Source of the DNA: HGM13862 sp031553915 | Lineage (GTDB): Bacteria > Bacillota > Dehalobacteriia > UBA4068 | NCBI GenBank assembly: GCA_031553915.1 | Contig: JAVBKT010000003.1 | Span: 175,541-239,540 of the forward strand | DNA: 64,000 nucleotides | Reading direction: 5' to 3' | Part shown: positions 25,832-34,254 of the stretch, piece after piece | Layout: each line of letters begins with the position of its first letter | Position numbering within the stretch: the first letter of the stretch is position 1 | Notes under the pieces: generated by a model | The model's input: the letters and a program-made list of their open reading frames with translations, nothing else | Told to the model about the DNA's origin: nothing | Database searches by the model: none | Program-made: the position numbers and the translations under genes

Positions 25832-26596
25832 TTATCTGTCAATCACCGCATCAATATCCGGCATAGCCAGGCCATCACCATAATTAATCATGATTTCCAA
25901 CTGGCGCTGATTAGCATCCTCCACCAGATAGACAATTTTATCTTGCTGGTAGTTATAATCAAAATTGATAATTTGTGTTGTTTGGAGATTATACTGTTGA
26001 TAATAGTCCAGCAGCTGCTCTGCCGCGTTGATGAATTGATCCCCGCTGCCGTCAACAGAAAGCCACTGGGCAAGCTGCCCGGCATTACCGTCAGCAAGAT
26101 ATTCTAAATATGTTTGCACAGCATTACGGCTGGGTACTCCATAGCGTATGACCGGGCAAGAAATCCTTGGTTCATTATCCTCAAAAATAAGATATAGTGG
26201 TATTTTTCTCTCTCCGTTGGGGCCGTCGCCGACAATATCACAATGATAGGCATCCGGCATATACTCTGCCTCACGCAGCTCAGTCAAAGCTAAAGTATTG
26301 CGGTAAAAGAGCAAATCAAATATTGCTATCGCATCTTCATTGGCTGCTAAATCAATGCCATTTTGGACAGCATATATATAGGCCTCTGCCATACCTTGGG
26401 CTGCGTTTAAGCTGTCCAGCTGATACTCTGCAATCACCGCTTCTTTATCTAATTCATTCTCAACAATAAACCGGTTCTCCAACTGCGCCTGCCGACCATT
26501 ATCAGGGCCGGTTATCTGCGCAGGATTATCTTGATCCACGCAACCGCCAAGGCATAATAATATTGCTAATACAGCAATCAGCAGTATAGTTTTCAT
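25832..26596 (-). CDS. Lipoprotein of unknown function
   Basis: A 254-residue predicted lipoprotein: the signal peptide with lipobox CLGGC (cysteine near residue 19) is followed by an Asp/Asn-rich linker. The mature part has no motif I recognise; it has two mixed alpha/beta stretches, with repeated YLEYLADGNAGQLAQWLSVDG-like acidic segments near the C-terminal third (by position, about residues 165-185). The ATG at 26596 has GAAGGGGGC upstream and removes a non-signal N-terminal extension. It lies between msrAB and the SLH protein on the same strand. Confidence 0.65.
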   Translation of the reverse strand: MKTILLIAVLAILLCLGGCVDQDNPAQITGPDNGRQAQLENRFIVENELDKEAVIAEYQLDSLNAAQGMAEAYIYAVQNGIDLAANEDAIAIFDLLFYRNTLALTELREAEYMPDAYHCDIVGDGPNGERKIPLYLIFEDNEPRISCPVIRYGVPSRNAVQTYLEYLADGNAGQLAQWLSVDGSGDQFINAAEQLLDYYQQYNLQTTQIINFDYNYQQDKIVYLVEDANQRQLEIMINYGDGLAMPDIDAVIDR

Positions 26597-26665
26597 GCTA
26601 AAGCCCCCTTCATAAAACTGTTTTATTGTAACACTAAGTTTGTCAAATATTATTGCCAATATCAA

Positions 26666-27604
26666 TCAGACTAAATGCAGATAATCCCCATACCCGGCGT
26701 CAGCCATCTCTTCAGCAGGGATAAAACGCAGAGCTGCGCTGTTAATGCAATAACGCAAGCCTCCGCTCCCTGGCGGACCATCGTCAAAAACATGTCCCAA
26801 ATGCGCGTCTCCCTTTTTGCTGCGCACCTCAATTCGGCGCATGCCCAGGCTAAGGTCTTCCACTTCTGCCACCAAATCACCGCTGATCGGCCGGGAAAAG
26901 GCCGGCCAACCGCAGCTGCAGGCAAACTTGTCTTTAGAACTAAATAAGGGCTCGTCGCTGGTAATATCAACATAAATACCAGCCGCAAATTCATTATTAT
27001 ACTCATTGCTAAAGGGCGGTTCTGTAGCTTTTTCCCTGGTCACAGCATATTGCAAGGCAGTCAGCTCTTTGCACAATTGTTCATCACTTTTGCGCGGATA
27101 TGGCAAGAGATCTGCTGCCTGGACAAGCTTGTCGGCGCTGATATGGCAATAGCCAGTGGGGTTTTTGGCTAAATATTGCTGATGGTATTCCTCTGCCGGA
27201 TAATAATTATGCAAGGGCAGCGCCTCAATCATCACCTGCTGCGCATATTGCTGCTGCAAATTTTGCAGCGACTCCTCTATCAAAGGCAAATCTGCGGTAT
27301 CAGCATAATAGATGCCGCTGCGGTATTGCCTGCCCCTATCCGGCCCCTGACGATTTAATTCCAAGGGGTTGATCGCCCGGTAAAAAAACTTGAGCAGCGC
27401 TGGCAAGCTGATTTTATCATCATCATAAATAGTTTTCACTGTTTCGGCATGATCGGTATTGCGGTAGCAAACGTCCTCATAGCTAGGGTTGGCGCTGTTG
27501 CCATTGGCATAGCCAACCTCAGTGGCTAAAACACCCGCTATAGCCTGGAGATATTTTTCCACACCCCAAAAACAGCCGCCAGCCAAATATATTTCTCTCT
27601 GCAT
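26666..27604 (-). CDS. msrAB: Bifunctional methionine sulfoxide reductase MsrA-MsrB
   Basis: It repairs both stereoisomers of methionine sulfoxide in proteins. The 312-residue fusion has MsrA in residues 1-160 (catalytic Cys in GGCFWGVEKYL, GYANG, YEDVCYRNTDHAE) and MsrB in about 180-312 (FSNEYNNEFAAGIYVD, CGWPAFSRPI, GDAHLGHVFDDGP, and the catalytic Cys in LRYCINSAALRF). There is no signal peptide, so it acts in the cytoplasm. The Cys pair ACSCG sits where many MsrB proteins have SGTG. Its downstream neighbours are exported proteins. Confidence 0.95.
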   Translation of the reverse strand: MQREIYLAGGCFWGVEKYLQAIAGVLATEVGYANGNSANPSYEDVCYRNTDHAETVKTIYDDDKISLPALLKFFYRAINPLELNRQGPDRGRQYRSGIYYADTADLPLIEESLQNLQQQYAQQVMIEALPLHNYYPAEEYHQQYLAKNPTGYCHISADKLVQAADLLPYPRKSDEQLCKELTALQYAVTREKATEPPFSNEYNNEFAAGIYVDITSDEPLFSSKDKFACSCGWPAFSRPISGDLVAEVEDLSLGMRRIEVRSKKGDAHLGHVFDDGPPGSGGLRYCINSAALRFIPAEEMADAGYGDYLHLV

Positions 27605-27716
27605 CTTTTCACCTGCTTATAGTATTGCTTGCATTTTTCCCCAAAACAAAAGGGCCTATGTGCAAAACAAACAATTATTTATCTGTCTATAAGGTATGTC
27701 TCATCTTCTACAAAAA

Positions 27717-28340
27717 TCAGATAAAAGCAATCAGCAAAATTTGGCCAATGGGATATAGCCACCACACCAAATCCCGTCCGGCCTGACTGCTAAAGAAACT
27801 GATATGGCTAAAAGTACGCAGCGCAATCAGCGCATCAGAAAGAATAAAGCAAACCGCTCCGACACCAGCCAGCAAATGAATGCCACCCATGTGCGCAGCA
27901 TAAGTGCAGACGACAAAACCATTGGCGGCAATAATCAATAAATAAGCCAGGCAATACTGCCACAGCTTGCGGTTAATTACCGTCCGCCGCATCAGCAGCA
28001 TCATCAGCAGCCCTAAGATAAACAGCGCAACTGCCACCGCAGAGCCCCAATTAAAAGCAGGGAAATCAAAATTAAGCCTGACCAGATATGCTGCCACATA
28101 GCTCAAATGAGCAACAGCAAAAACCAGTCCGCCCTTAATAAAATAGGCATTGCCTTTATGGCTGGGATCATCCGCCCCGGACATAAAGAAATCTCCCGCT
28201 GTGGAAAAGAGCATGGCAACGACGACCAAAGCCCGTGGGGCAGAGGGATTAATCACAAAGAGAATAATGGCAAAAAGGCTCAGCAAGCAGGAAAGCACCC
28301 GCTTGCCGGAGAAACCGAACCACGCAAAAAACCGATACAT
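27717..28340 (-). CDS. YhhN/TMEM86 family membrane protein (lysoplasmalogenase-like)
   Basis: A 207-residue polytopic membrane protein with about seven to eight helices. Family features are the FSTAGDFFM stretch, GAVCFILSDALIA, and the C-terminal WWLYPIGQILL, which contain the conserved Asp residues of YhhN-type hydrolases. These proteins cleave the vinyl-ether bond of lysoplasmalogens in some species; anaerobic Bacillota make plasmalogens, so the role is plausible but inferred. It is apparently monocistronic. Confidence 0.8.
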   Translation of the reverse strand: MYRFFAWFGFSGKRVLSCLLSLFAIILFVINPSAPRALVVVAMLFSTAGDFFMSGADDPSHKGNAYFIKGGLVFAVAHLSYVAAYLVRLNFDFPAFNWGSAVAVALFILGLLMMLLMRRTVINRKLWQYCLAYLLIIAANGFVVCTYAAHMGGIHLLAGVGAVCFILSDALIALRTFSHISFFSSQAGRDLVWWLYPIGQILLIAFI

Positions 28341-28489
28341 AGAACCACCTGTCTCTGGCCATATTAAATGATGCCAGATATATTTTACTCACTATATTTT
28401 ACCATATTTGATCCATAAAAAGAAGAGGCGTTATGGTATAAAGGCTATGATTATCATCACCCTTTATCGCTGACAATAACTATTTATTA

Positions 28490-28518
28490 TTGACAAGAGC
28501 TGTTTATTATAATAAAAT
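28490..28518 (+). promoter_or_regulatory. Sigma-A promoter for the manganese riboswitch / CaCA gene
   Basis: TTGACA (28490-28495), 17 bases, TAAAAT (28513-28518). It lies about 42 bases before the riboswitch aptamer. Confidence 0.7.
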
Positions 28519-28559
28519 GGAAAAACAGCATTGCAAACCAGCTTGTACAATTTTAAATA

Positions 28560-28656
28560 TCCCATGAGGGAGTAGTTGGCGCCTCGGCGCGGCAAGTCAA
28601 CATACTGACTGATTTTTGGTCTGGCTTGCCTTAAATAACGAGACTCAGATATGGCA
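28560..28656 (+). ncRNA. yybP-ykoY manganese riboswitch
   Basis: The conserved aptamer elements are present in order: GGGAGTAG near 28568-28575, a GGCGCC-type arm, GTCAACATAC near 28595-28604 inside the arm closed by GGCAAG/CTTGCC (28591-28596 and 28625-28630 approximately), and AACGAGACTC near 28637-28646. CCAT/ATGG close the base. The following hairpin (CCGCTAT.TGGG / CCCATAG.GCGG, about 28659-28693) may be the expression platform. This class senses Mn2+ and often precedes MntP, P-type ATPase and CaCA exchanger genes; here a CaCA exchanger follows, which fits. Confidence 0.88.
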
Positions 28657-28739
28657 GCCGCTATACTGGGTTTTTCTTTTTGCCCATAGGCGGTTATACT
28701 ATATAAATAAGTTTTCCAAAAAATTTGCAAAAGGTGGTT

Positions 28740-29759
28740 ATGTCCTTGTCTATCGCGGTTACTATTTTACTATTATTGCTCGGTTTAGGACTAATTATTA
28801 AAGGTGGTGATATCTTTGTCGATGCCTCCTCCTGGATTGCCAGAGTGTTTGGTATCCCTCCTTTTATCATTGGCGCGACTATTGTCTCCATAGCAACAAC
28901 TATGCCGGAGATGCTGGTATCCTTTATGGCGGCAGCAGAGGGCAAGGTAGACATGGCTATCGGCAATGCTATTGGCTCTGTTACTGTCAACACAGGGCTG
29001 ATTATGGGCCTGGCGCTGGTCTGTTTGCCGATGGCGATTAAAAGACAGGACTACCTGTTCAAGGCGATCTTTATGCTCGGCAGCACCGCTATTCTTGTCT
29101 GTTGCGGTTTCATCGGCTCTGTTGGCATAGCAGCCAGCATCGTCCTTTTTATTATCTTTATCGTTTTTATGGGCGGCAATGTCCGCGATGCGCGGCGCTT
29201 TATGAAGCAATCCCAAACCATAACAAATGCAGACCTGGCGCCGCCGGGTAGTACTGAACCAAAAGAAAAACCAATACGCGATACAAACGGCAAGATACCA
29301 CCCAAGCCGTTGGGCATTAATATGATTAAATTTGTTCTTGGCGCAGCCATGCTGGTTATTGGCTCGCGGCTTTTGATTGATAACGGCAGCTCCTTGGCGA
29401 CGATTATGGGGGTTTCGGAACGGGTAATCGGCGTGACCATTGTTGCTATCGGCACCTCTTTGCCGGAGTTGGTCACCACTATCACAGCTATAGCGAAAAA
29501 GCAAGCCTCGCTTTCGCTGGGCAATGTGATCGGCGCCAATATTATTGATTTGACGCTGATACTCTCCATTTGCACCTTTATTTCCGGGAAAACCCTGCCG
29601 ATCGCTACACAATCAGCGCTGGTCGATCTTCCCGCTTGTTTACTGATCGGTTGCATGGCGCTGATCCCGGCCTTAATTACTAAAAAATTCCATCGTGTGC
29701 AGGGTATTATCATGATTGTTTCCTATATTGCTTATTTGATCTATACCGCAACCATCTAG
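28740..29759 (+). CDS. CaCA-family cation antiporter (Na+/Ca2+ or Mn2+ exchanger type)
   Basis: A 339-residue protein with two homologous halves of about five helices each. The alpha-repeat motifs are IGATIVSIATTMPEMLVSF and IGVTIVAIGTSLPELVTTI; the second elements are GNAIGSVTVNTGLI and GNVIGANIIDLTLI, where the usual SNIFN is replaced. A charged cytoplasmic loop (about residues 140-190) separates the halves. The ATG at 28740 has AAAAGGTGG upstream and is preferred to a TTG five codons earlier. Because a yybP-ykoY manganese riboswitch controls it, Mn2+ export is a reasonable inferred function alongside Ca2+ exchange. Confidence 0.88.
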   Translation: MSLSIAVTILLLLLGLGLIIKGGDIFVDASSWIARVFGIPPFIIGATIVSIATTMPEMLVSFMAAAEGKVDMAIGNAIGSVTVNTGLIMGLALVCLPMAIKRQDYLFKAIFMLGSTAILVCCGFIGSVGIAASIVLFIIFIVFMGGNVRDARRFMKQSQTITNADLAPPGSTEPKEKPIRDTNGKIPPKPLGINMIKFVLGAAMLVIGSRLLIDNGSSLATIMGVSERVIGVTIVAIGTSLPELVTTITAIAKKQASLSLGNVIGANIIDLTLILSICTFISGKTLPIATQSALVDLPACLLIGCMALIPALITKKFHRVQGIIMIVSYIAYLIYTATI

Positions 29760-29908
29760 TTATTAGCCTAACGCTGGCTGATGCTAGATAAAACTCCTGG
29801 TTATAAATAGAAAAAAACTATACAAAAGACAAAAAAATATGTTATAATTTATTCTGCGGTTTTGTTTATTTTTCAGCATGGACTCTTTGGGAGAAGGGGG
29901 TATGGCCG

Positions 29909-31774
29909 GTGCTTATGAAAAATACTGAAATTGGCGGGATTAATTCTCTGGAAACATTAGGCGAAGAATTATCGTTGCTGTTGCATAGGCAAGACCATCT
30001 CTATTGTATCTGCTATAGTATTACTTCTTTATCACAAGTAAACTTTGCTTATGGCCGTAGGGCCGGGGACAATCTGATTAATATGGTTGCCGCTTGGGTA
30101 GAAGATACAGTTATGTGCAAGGTTTTTCGTGTCTCCGGCGATATTTTCTGTATCATTGCGGATAATGCCACTGCCGAAGAGATCAAAAACACCGTCCGCT
30201 ACCTTTATGACCGCTTTGATCACCCCTGGGCTATCAATATCAATGCCAAAGATCTGCCGATTTACAGCAGTATTGATATCTCTATTATCAGACTTGATAA
30301 AAACAATTTTGAGCAAAACATTCCCGACCTTTGCCAAAGGTCTTTAGATGAAATGCGCAAGACGCATCAAATCACAGTGTTTGATGCGGAAAAGGACCGT
30401 CTCTCCCGCGAGCATATGCAAATGCAATTGCAGCTGCAAAGCTGTATTCTCCAGCATATGTATAGTTTTGATGTTTATTATCAGCCAATTGTCGATGCTT
30501 CAACCGGCATTTGGCAGGGGCTGGAGGCTCTTTGCCGCTGGACGCATCCTGAGCTCGGCCCGATCGCGCCGAAAATTTTTATTCATGATGCGGAAGAAAT
30601 GGGCTTGATTCATCTGCTGGGCCGCTGGGTTCTGGAAACAGCTATCCGCCACTGCAAAGAAATGGCTTTGGATGAAATGGAATCCTTTTTTATCTGCGTC
30701 AATGTCTCTTCTGACGAGCTGCTGAAATATAATTTTGATCAACAGGTATTGGATATTCTGCGCCAATATGATTTCCCCGGCGACAAACTGGTGATGGAGA
30801 TTACCGAAAGCACACAGTTTACTTTTAACGATGTGAGCAAAGGGGCTGTTACCAGCTTGCGTGAGCATGGCGTTCGTTTTTCTTTGGATGATTTTGGTAC
30901 AGGGTATTCTGCTTTTAATAACCTCAAACATCTCCCTGTTGACTTTTTGAAAACAGAAGGCGCTTTTGTCGAGGATATTGAAAATGACGCTTACCTGCAA
31001 TATTTTCTTTATGTGCTGGCAGAAACTGCGCATTTGAATAAAATGAATTTAATTGCCGAGGGTGTGGAAAACAAAGAGCAGCTTAAGTTTGTGATCAATA
31101 ATGGCGCGGATTTTATTCAGGGCTACTTATTCAGCGAGCCAATGTGCTATCAGGATTTACAAAAAAAACGGGCCTATTTCCACACCGTTGATGAAACAGT
31201 CCAAAATATCAGTTCTTCGTGGCATGATCTGTATCAGTGGCTGAGCAGCAATCAGGCCTATCAGATTACCCCCACTGCCTTCAACCTGCTATATAAGGCT
31301 ATGGAGCTGGCTTTGGAAGAGGATAACTTTGATTTGTTGCTGGAGAAGCTTTTGGAGCTAATCGGCCAGCATCTTAAACTGCGCCGCGTTTTCCTTTTTT
31401 TCAAAGAAAAAGATAATCTTTTTTGCAATAGTCATCAGTGGTGTGCCGAGGGCAATGCTTATCACAAAAAGGATTTTGAAAAAATAGACCTGAGCAGCAA
31501 TGCTGTTGAGAAGTTATTGCTTAAAAGCGGTATGATTATTGCCAAAAACAGCAAGGAAATTCCTGCAGCAGTAAAAGAAATTCTTGCTGCTCTAAATTTG
31601 CAATCAATAATTCAAGCCATAGTCATTTTGCCCTTAATCTACAAAGGCGAGCTGATCGGCTTTATTGGTTGCAATGATATACAGGAGCGGGAATGGCTGC
31701 CGGAAGCTATTTTGCTTTTGCAAAATATTGGTTTATTCTCTACCGTAATCTTGTCGAGAACAACCAGCCAGTAA
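29909..31774 (+). CDS. c-di-GMP phosphodiesterase-type protein: degenerate GGDEF, EAL, C-terminal GAF-like region
   Basis: A 621-residue cytoplasmic signalling protein. Residues about 20-165 are a GGDEF-like fold with a broken active motif (RVSGDIF in place of GGDEF), so cyclase activity is unlikely. The EAL domain spans about 175-430 with E206 in EALCRW, ICVNVSS, MEITEST, DDFGTGYSAFNNL, EGVENKEQ and QGYLFSEP. The usual KID is KTE (DFLKTEG), a conservative change. The last 170 residues look like a GAF sensor domain. The start is taken at GTG 29909 with GGGGG 8 bases upstream; ATG 29915 is the alternative. It is followed by a strong terminator. Confidence 0.88.
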   Translation: MLMKNTEIGGINSLETLGEELSLLLHRQDHLYCICYSITSLSQVNFAYGRRAGDNLINMVAAWVEDTVMCKVFRVSGDIFCIIADNATAEEIKNTVRYLYDRFDHPWAININAKDLPIYSSIDISIIRLDKNNFEQNIPDLCQRSLDEMRKTHQITVFDAEKDRLSREHMQMQLQLQSCILQHMYSFDVYYQPIVDASTGIWQGLEALCRWTHPELGPIAPKIFIHDAEEMGLIHLLGRWVLETAIRHCKEMALDEMESFFICVNVSSDELLKYNFDQQVLDILRQYDFPGDKLVMEITESTQFTFNDVSKGAVTSLREHGVRFSLDDFGTGYSAFNNLKHLPVDFLKTEGAFVEDIENDAYLQYFLYVLAETAHLNKMNLIAEGVENKEQLKFVINNGADFIQGYLFSEPMCYQDLQKKRAYFHTVDETVQNISSSWHDLYQWLSSNQAYQITPTAFNLLYKAMELALEEDNFDLLLEKLLELIGQHLKLRRVFLFFKEKDNLFCNSHQWCAEGNAYHKKDFEKIDLSSNAVEKLLLKSGMIIAKNSKEIPAAVKEILAALNLQSIIQAIVILPLIYKGELIGFIGCNDIQEREWLPEAILLLQNIGLFSTVILSRTTSQ

Positions 31775-31821
31775 GGCATAATGCCAAGCTGCGCTAAATA
31801 AAAAACCCAGCATTTTTAGTC

Positions 31822-31850
31822 AAAGAGGGCAGTTAGGGACTGCCCTCTTT
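31822..31850 (+). terminator. Rho-independent terminator after the EAL protein
   Basis: A perfect 12-bp stem AAAGAGGGCAGT with a TAGGG loop, followed by T. Confidence 0.85.
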
Positions 31851-31947
31851 TGTTATAAGAGGAAACAATAAAATACTCTCAATGCATTTACATAAATTTG
31901 CCGCTTTGATATAATGTTATTAAGATAATGAAAGGAGGCGGGTTGCT

Positions 31948-32889
31948 ATGAAAGACGATTTAGATTTATGTGAAATACGCCAAAACCTGCACGAACTACG
32001 CAACCAGCTCTATAGCGAAGATATTGTCTATCGGCCGCCTAATGAGGCCAAGAGTATTTTGATCGAAGTGGCTGTAGGCTGCTCCTATGGACTTTGTACC
32101 TTTTGCCGCGAAAACGCTTTTGGACGCTTCCGCCTGCTCCCTTGCGACGAAATTCTGCAAAAAATTGCCATACACGGACAATTGCCGGAAAACCACAACC
32201 GCAAAACTGTTTTCCTCCTCGGCGAAAACGCGCTTGTCGCCCCTTTTGCGGATCTGAAGGCGATCTTTGCTGCCATACACGAGCATTTGCCGCAGGTTGA
32301 GCAAATCAATATGTATGCCCGGGCAGTAGATGTCCTTGGCAAATCCCGCGAGGAACTGGTCACGCTCAAAGAAATGGGTTTGGTTGACCTGTATATTGGC
32401 GTAGAATCCGGCAGTGACCGCATTTTGGAAATGTGCAAAAAGGGAGAAACCGCTGCCCAGTTACTGCAATGCCTGCTGATGCTGGATGATCTCGGCATCA
32501 CCTATTCCTTGAGCTCCATTATTGGCTTAGGCGGCAATGCCCTGGCCTATGAAAACGCCGTCACTACAGCTGAGTTTTATAATAAAGTCCATCCGCGTTC
32601 GCTGCGGCTGATGACGCTGCGCCCGGAAAAAGACACAGAGCTATACGCGGATATTGAGGCCGGCCGCTTCCACCCTCTTTCTGCAGGCAAAGCCATTTTG
32701 GAAGAACGCCTGCTCTTGGAACGCCTTAATGTCAAAAATTGTATGGTCTATGGCACTCATTTCAGCAACCCTGTTCCTTTGGCTGGTAAATGGCTGGAAG
32801 ATAAAGAAAAAACCCTGGAGCTCCTGGATGAAATTATCGTTGAGCTGGATCTTAACCAGGTGAATTATCCACCGCTTGAGCATATGTAG
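31948..32889 (+). CDS. Radical SAM protein, unknown substrate
   Basis: A 313-residue radical SAM enzyme. The [4Fe-4S] ligands are in GCSYGLCTFC (Cx4Cx2C, near residues 44-54), a spacing seen in Elp3/HemN-like and B12-family radical SAM proteins that carry GCSHNxCTFC. Further family signs are LGENALVAP, the VESGSDRILEMCKKG stretch for SAM binding, and SSIIGLGG. There is no partner gene; the substrate is not predictable. AAAGGAGG lies upstream of the ATG. A terminator follows directly. Confidence 0.88.
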   Translation: MKDDLDLCEIRQNLHELRNQLYSEDIVYRPPNEAKSILIEVAVGCSYGLCTFCRENAFGRFRLLPCDEILQKIAIHGQLPENHNRKTVFLLGENALVAPFADLKAIFAAIHEHLPQVEQINMYARAVDVLGKSREELVTLKEMGLVDLYIGVESGSDRILEMCKKGETAAQLLQCLLMLDDLGITYSLSSIIGLGGNALAYENAVTTAEFYNKVHPRSLRLMTLRPEKDTELYADIEAGRFHPLSAGKAILEERLLLERLNVKNCMVYGTHFSNPVPLAGKWLEDKEKTLELLDEIIVELDLNQVNYPPLEHM

Positions 32890-32904
32890 CAAACAAACAC
32901 AGCC

Positions 32905-32933
32905 AAAAAAGAGCCCAAACAGGGCTCTTTTTT
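32905..32933. terminator. Bidirectional terminator between the radical SAM gene and the convergent unknown gene
   Basis: A perfect 12-bp stem AAAAAAGAGCCC with an AAACA loop and T-runs on both strands. Confidence 0.9.
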
Positions 32934-32956
32934 ATATACTATAGCGGGCAGACAAA

Positions 32957-33439
32957 TTAGTCCTTATGCAGGATTTTAATTTCCTCACTCAAAAGTCGGC
33001 GCAAATCAGCCCACCCTCGAGGAGAAAGGTTTTGAAAGGTATGCGCATCACTGATACAGACAATTTTATGCCTTTGCTCCAACTGAAAATGAGCTCCCTG
33101 CGCACAACGGCTGCTGCATTGGATACATTCTCTGGTTGTTTTAAGGACGGTTATTATTTCCGCTGCACAGCCGGCCAGCATATTGTCATAATTATGTAAA
33201 TACACCAAGGGCGCCTTGATCATCCACTCAGACTCATTGCATTGTATAGTAAAGACGCTGCGTCTGGGGTTCTCGGTAAAATATTCAATGCGGTAATATC
33301 TGGGGCTGCAGCGGGTTTGCGCCAGCAACTGTTGCTCCTGGGCAAAAGAAGAAAAAGCCAGCGCCTGATCATAACCGTCGCTGATAATCTTTAACATTTC
33401 TTGCTCTGTGGTTGCTGATAAATTTCTTTTTAAAGCCAT
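32957..33439 (-). CDS. Hypothetical cytoplasmic protein with a Cys cluster
   Basis: A 160-residue protein that I do not recognise. It has no signal peptide or membrane segment. A cysteine group near residues 105-113 (ECIQCSSRC) could bind metal or a cluster. The N-terminal third is helical, and the middle has a beta-rich stretch (YYRIEYFTENPRRSVFTIQC, about residues 48-67). The start at 33439 is tentative; an in-frame GTG lies four codons upstream. Coding is supported by the open frame with typical codon use and by the convergent terminator at its 3' end. Confidence 0.55.
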   Translation of the reverse strand: MALKRNLSATTEQEMLKIISDGYDQALAFSSFAQEQQLLAQTRCSPRYYRIEYFTENPRRSVFTIQCNESEWMIKAPLVYLHNYDNMLAGCAAEIITVLKTTRECIQCSSRCAQGAHFQLEQRHKIVCISDAHTFQNLSPRGWADLRRLLSEEIKILHKD

Positions 33440-33578
33440 CTTTGTTCTCACTTTTTATAAGCTTTGTTGATCATTATAGCATACAAATTTTTAGCATACA
33501 ACAAACCCGGCTTGCTCTTATAAAAAGTACATTTTGGGGGAAATGTCTTGATTTGTGCAGCTAGATACGGCTTGTTTC

Positions 33579-33607
33579 TTGACAAAGCATTTATGCAGTA
33601 GTAAAAT
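33579..33607 (+). promoter_or_regulatory. Sigma-A promoter for the gene at 33656
   Basis: TTGACA (33579-33584), 17 bases, TAAAAT (33602-33607). It is placed about 49 bases before the ATG. Confidence 0.7.
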
Positions 33608-33655
33608 ACCTACATAATTGAACATTTTGCGGGTTGACGTAACCGGAGCATACTT

Positions 33656-34213
33656 ATGACAACAGCAGTTAATCTGAATAATTATATGGCCGCTTCTGCG
33701 CAAGTGCAGGCAGCATTAGATCATTTGCTGCAATCCTATAGCGCTAATTTTGATATTTATCATGATTATAATTTGCTGGGCAGCATTCTGCCTGCCTTTG
33801 CCAGCTTTCATTCCCGCGGCGAACGCTATGTGCTAAGCAAAAAGGCAAAGCTATGGGCAGCTGAATGCAATGAACACGCCTTATTCTTTGTGTTTGACAA
33901 GCTGGATCTATCCGCACTAAAGCAAATCACCACCTTTTTGGAAACAGCGGAAAAAGAGCTGGTTCTCCCGCATAGTGAGCATATGTATACCTATCTCTCA
34001 GCTATCATTTTGGCGCACAGCGCGGATGATCAGGCGATAGAATTGCTCAATCAGTATAAATTTCGCAAAAGCTATCTTTTCTCTCTGCGGGGGTGGTGCC
34101 ATGGCCGCCTAGCCCTTTATACTCTGGCAGATAAACAAGCCTACAGCAATAAAGACGGCAGGGAATTGCGCAATATGCTCACTGATCACATGCAAAAATT
34201 TGCTTTACCTTAA
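33656..34213 (+). CDS. Hypothetical cytoplasmic protein
   Basis: A 185-residue mostly alpha-helical protein with no signal peptide, membrane helix or motif I recognise. It has an aromatic-rich stretch near residues 33-40 (YHDYNLLG) and a C-terminal RGWCHGRLALYTL segment. A good promoter lies upstream and CCGGAG precedes the ATG, so it is probably real and expressed. The cstA-like gene begins 42 bases downstream on the same strand and could be cotranscribed. Confidence 0.55.
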   Translation: MTTAVNLNNYMAASAQVQAALDHLLQSYSANFDIYHDYNLLGSILPAFASFHSRGERYVLSKKAKLWAAECNEHALFFVFDKLDLSALKQITTFLETAEKELVLPHSEHMYTYLSAIILAHSADDQAIELLNQYKFRKSYLFSLRGWCHGRLALYTLADKQAYSNKDGRELRNMLTDHMQKFALP

Positions 34214-34254
34214 ACAATTTGTAGTATGAGAAATCCCTCAAAAAGGAGGTTGTT

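Noticed and set aside
28464..28730. An 88-codon minus-strand open frame over the riboswitch
   Set aside because: The sequence is explained by the yybP-ykoY aptamer on the plus strand; no protein family was seen.
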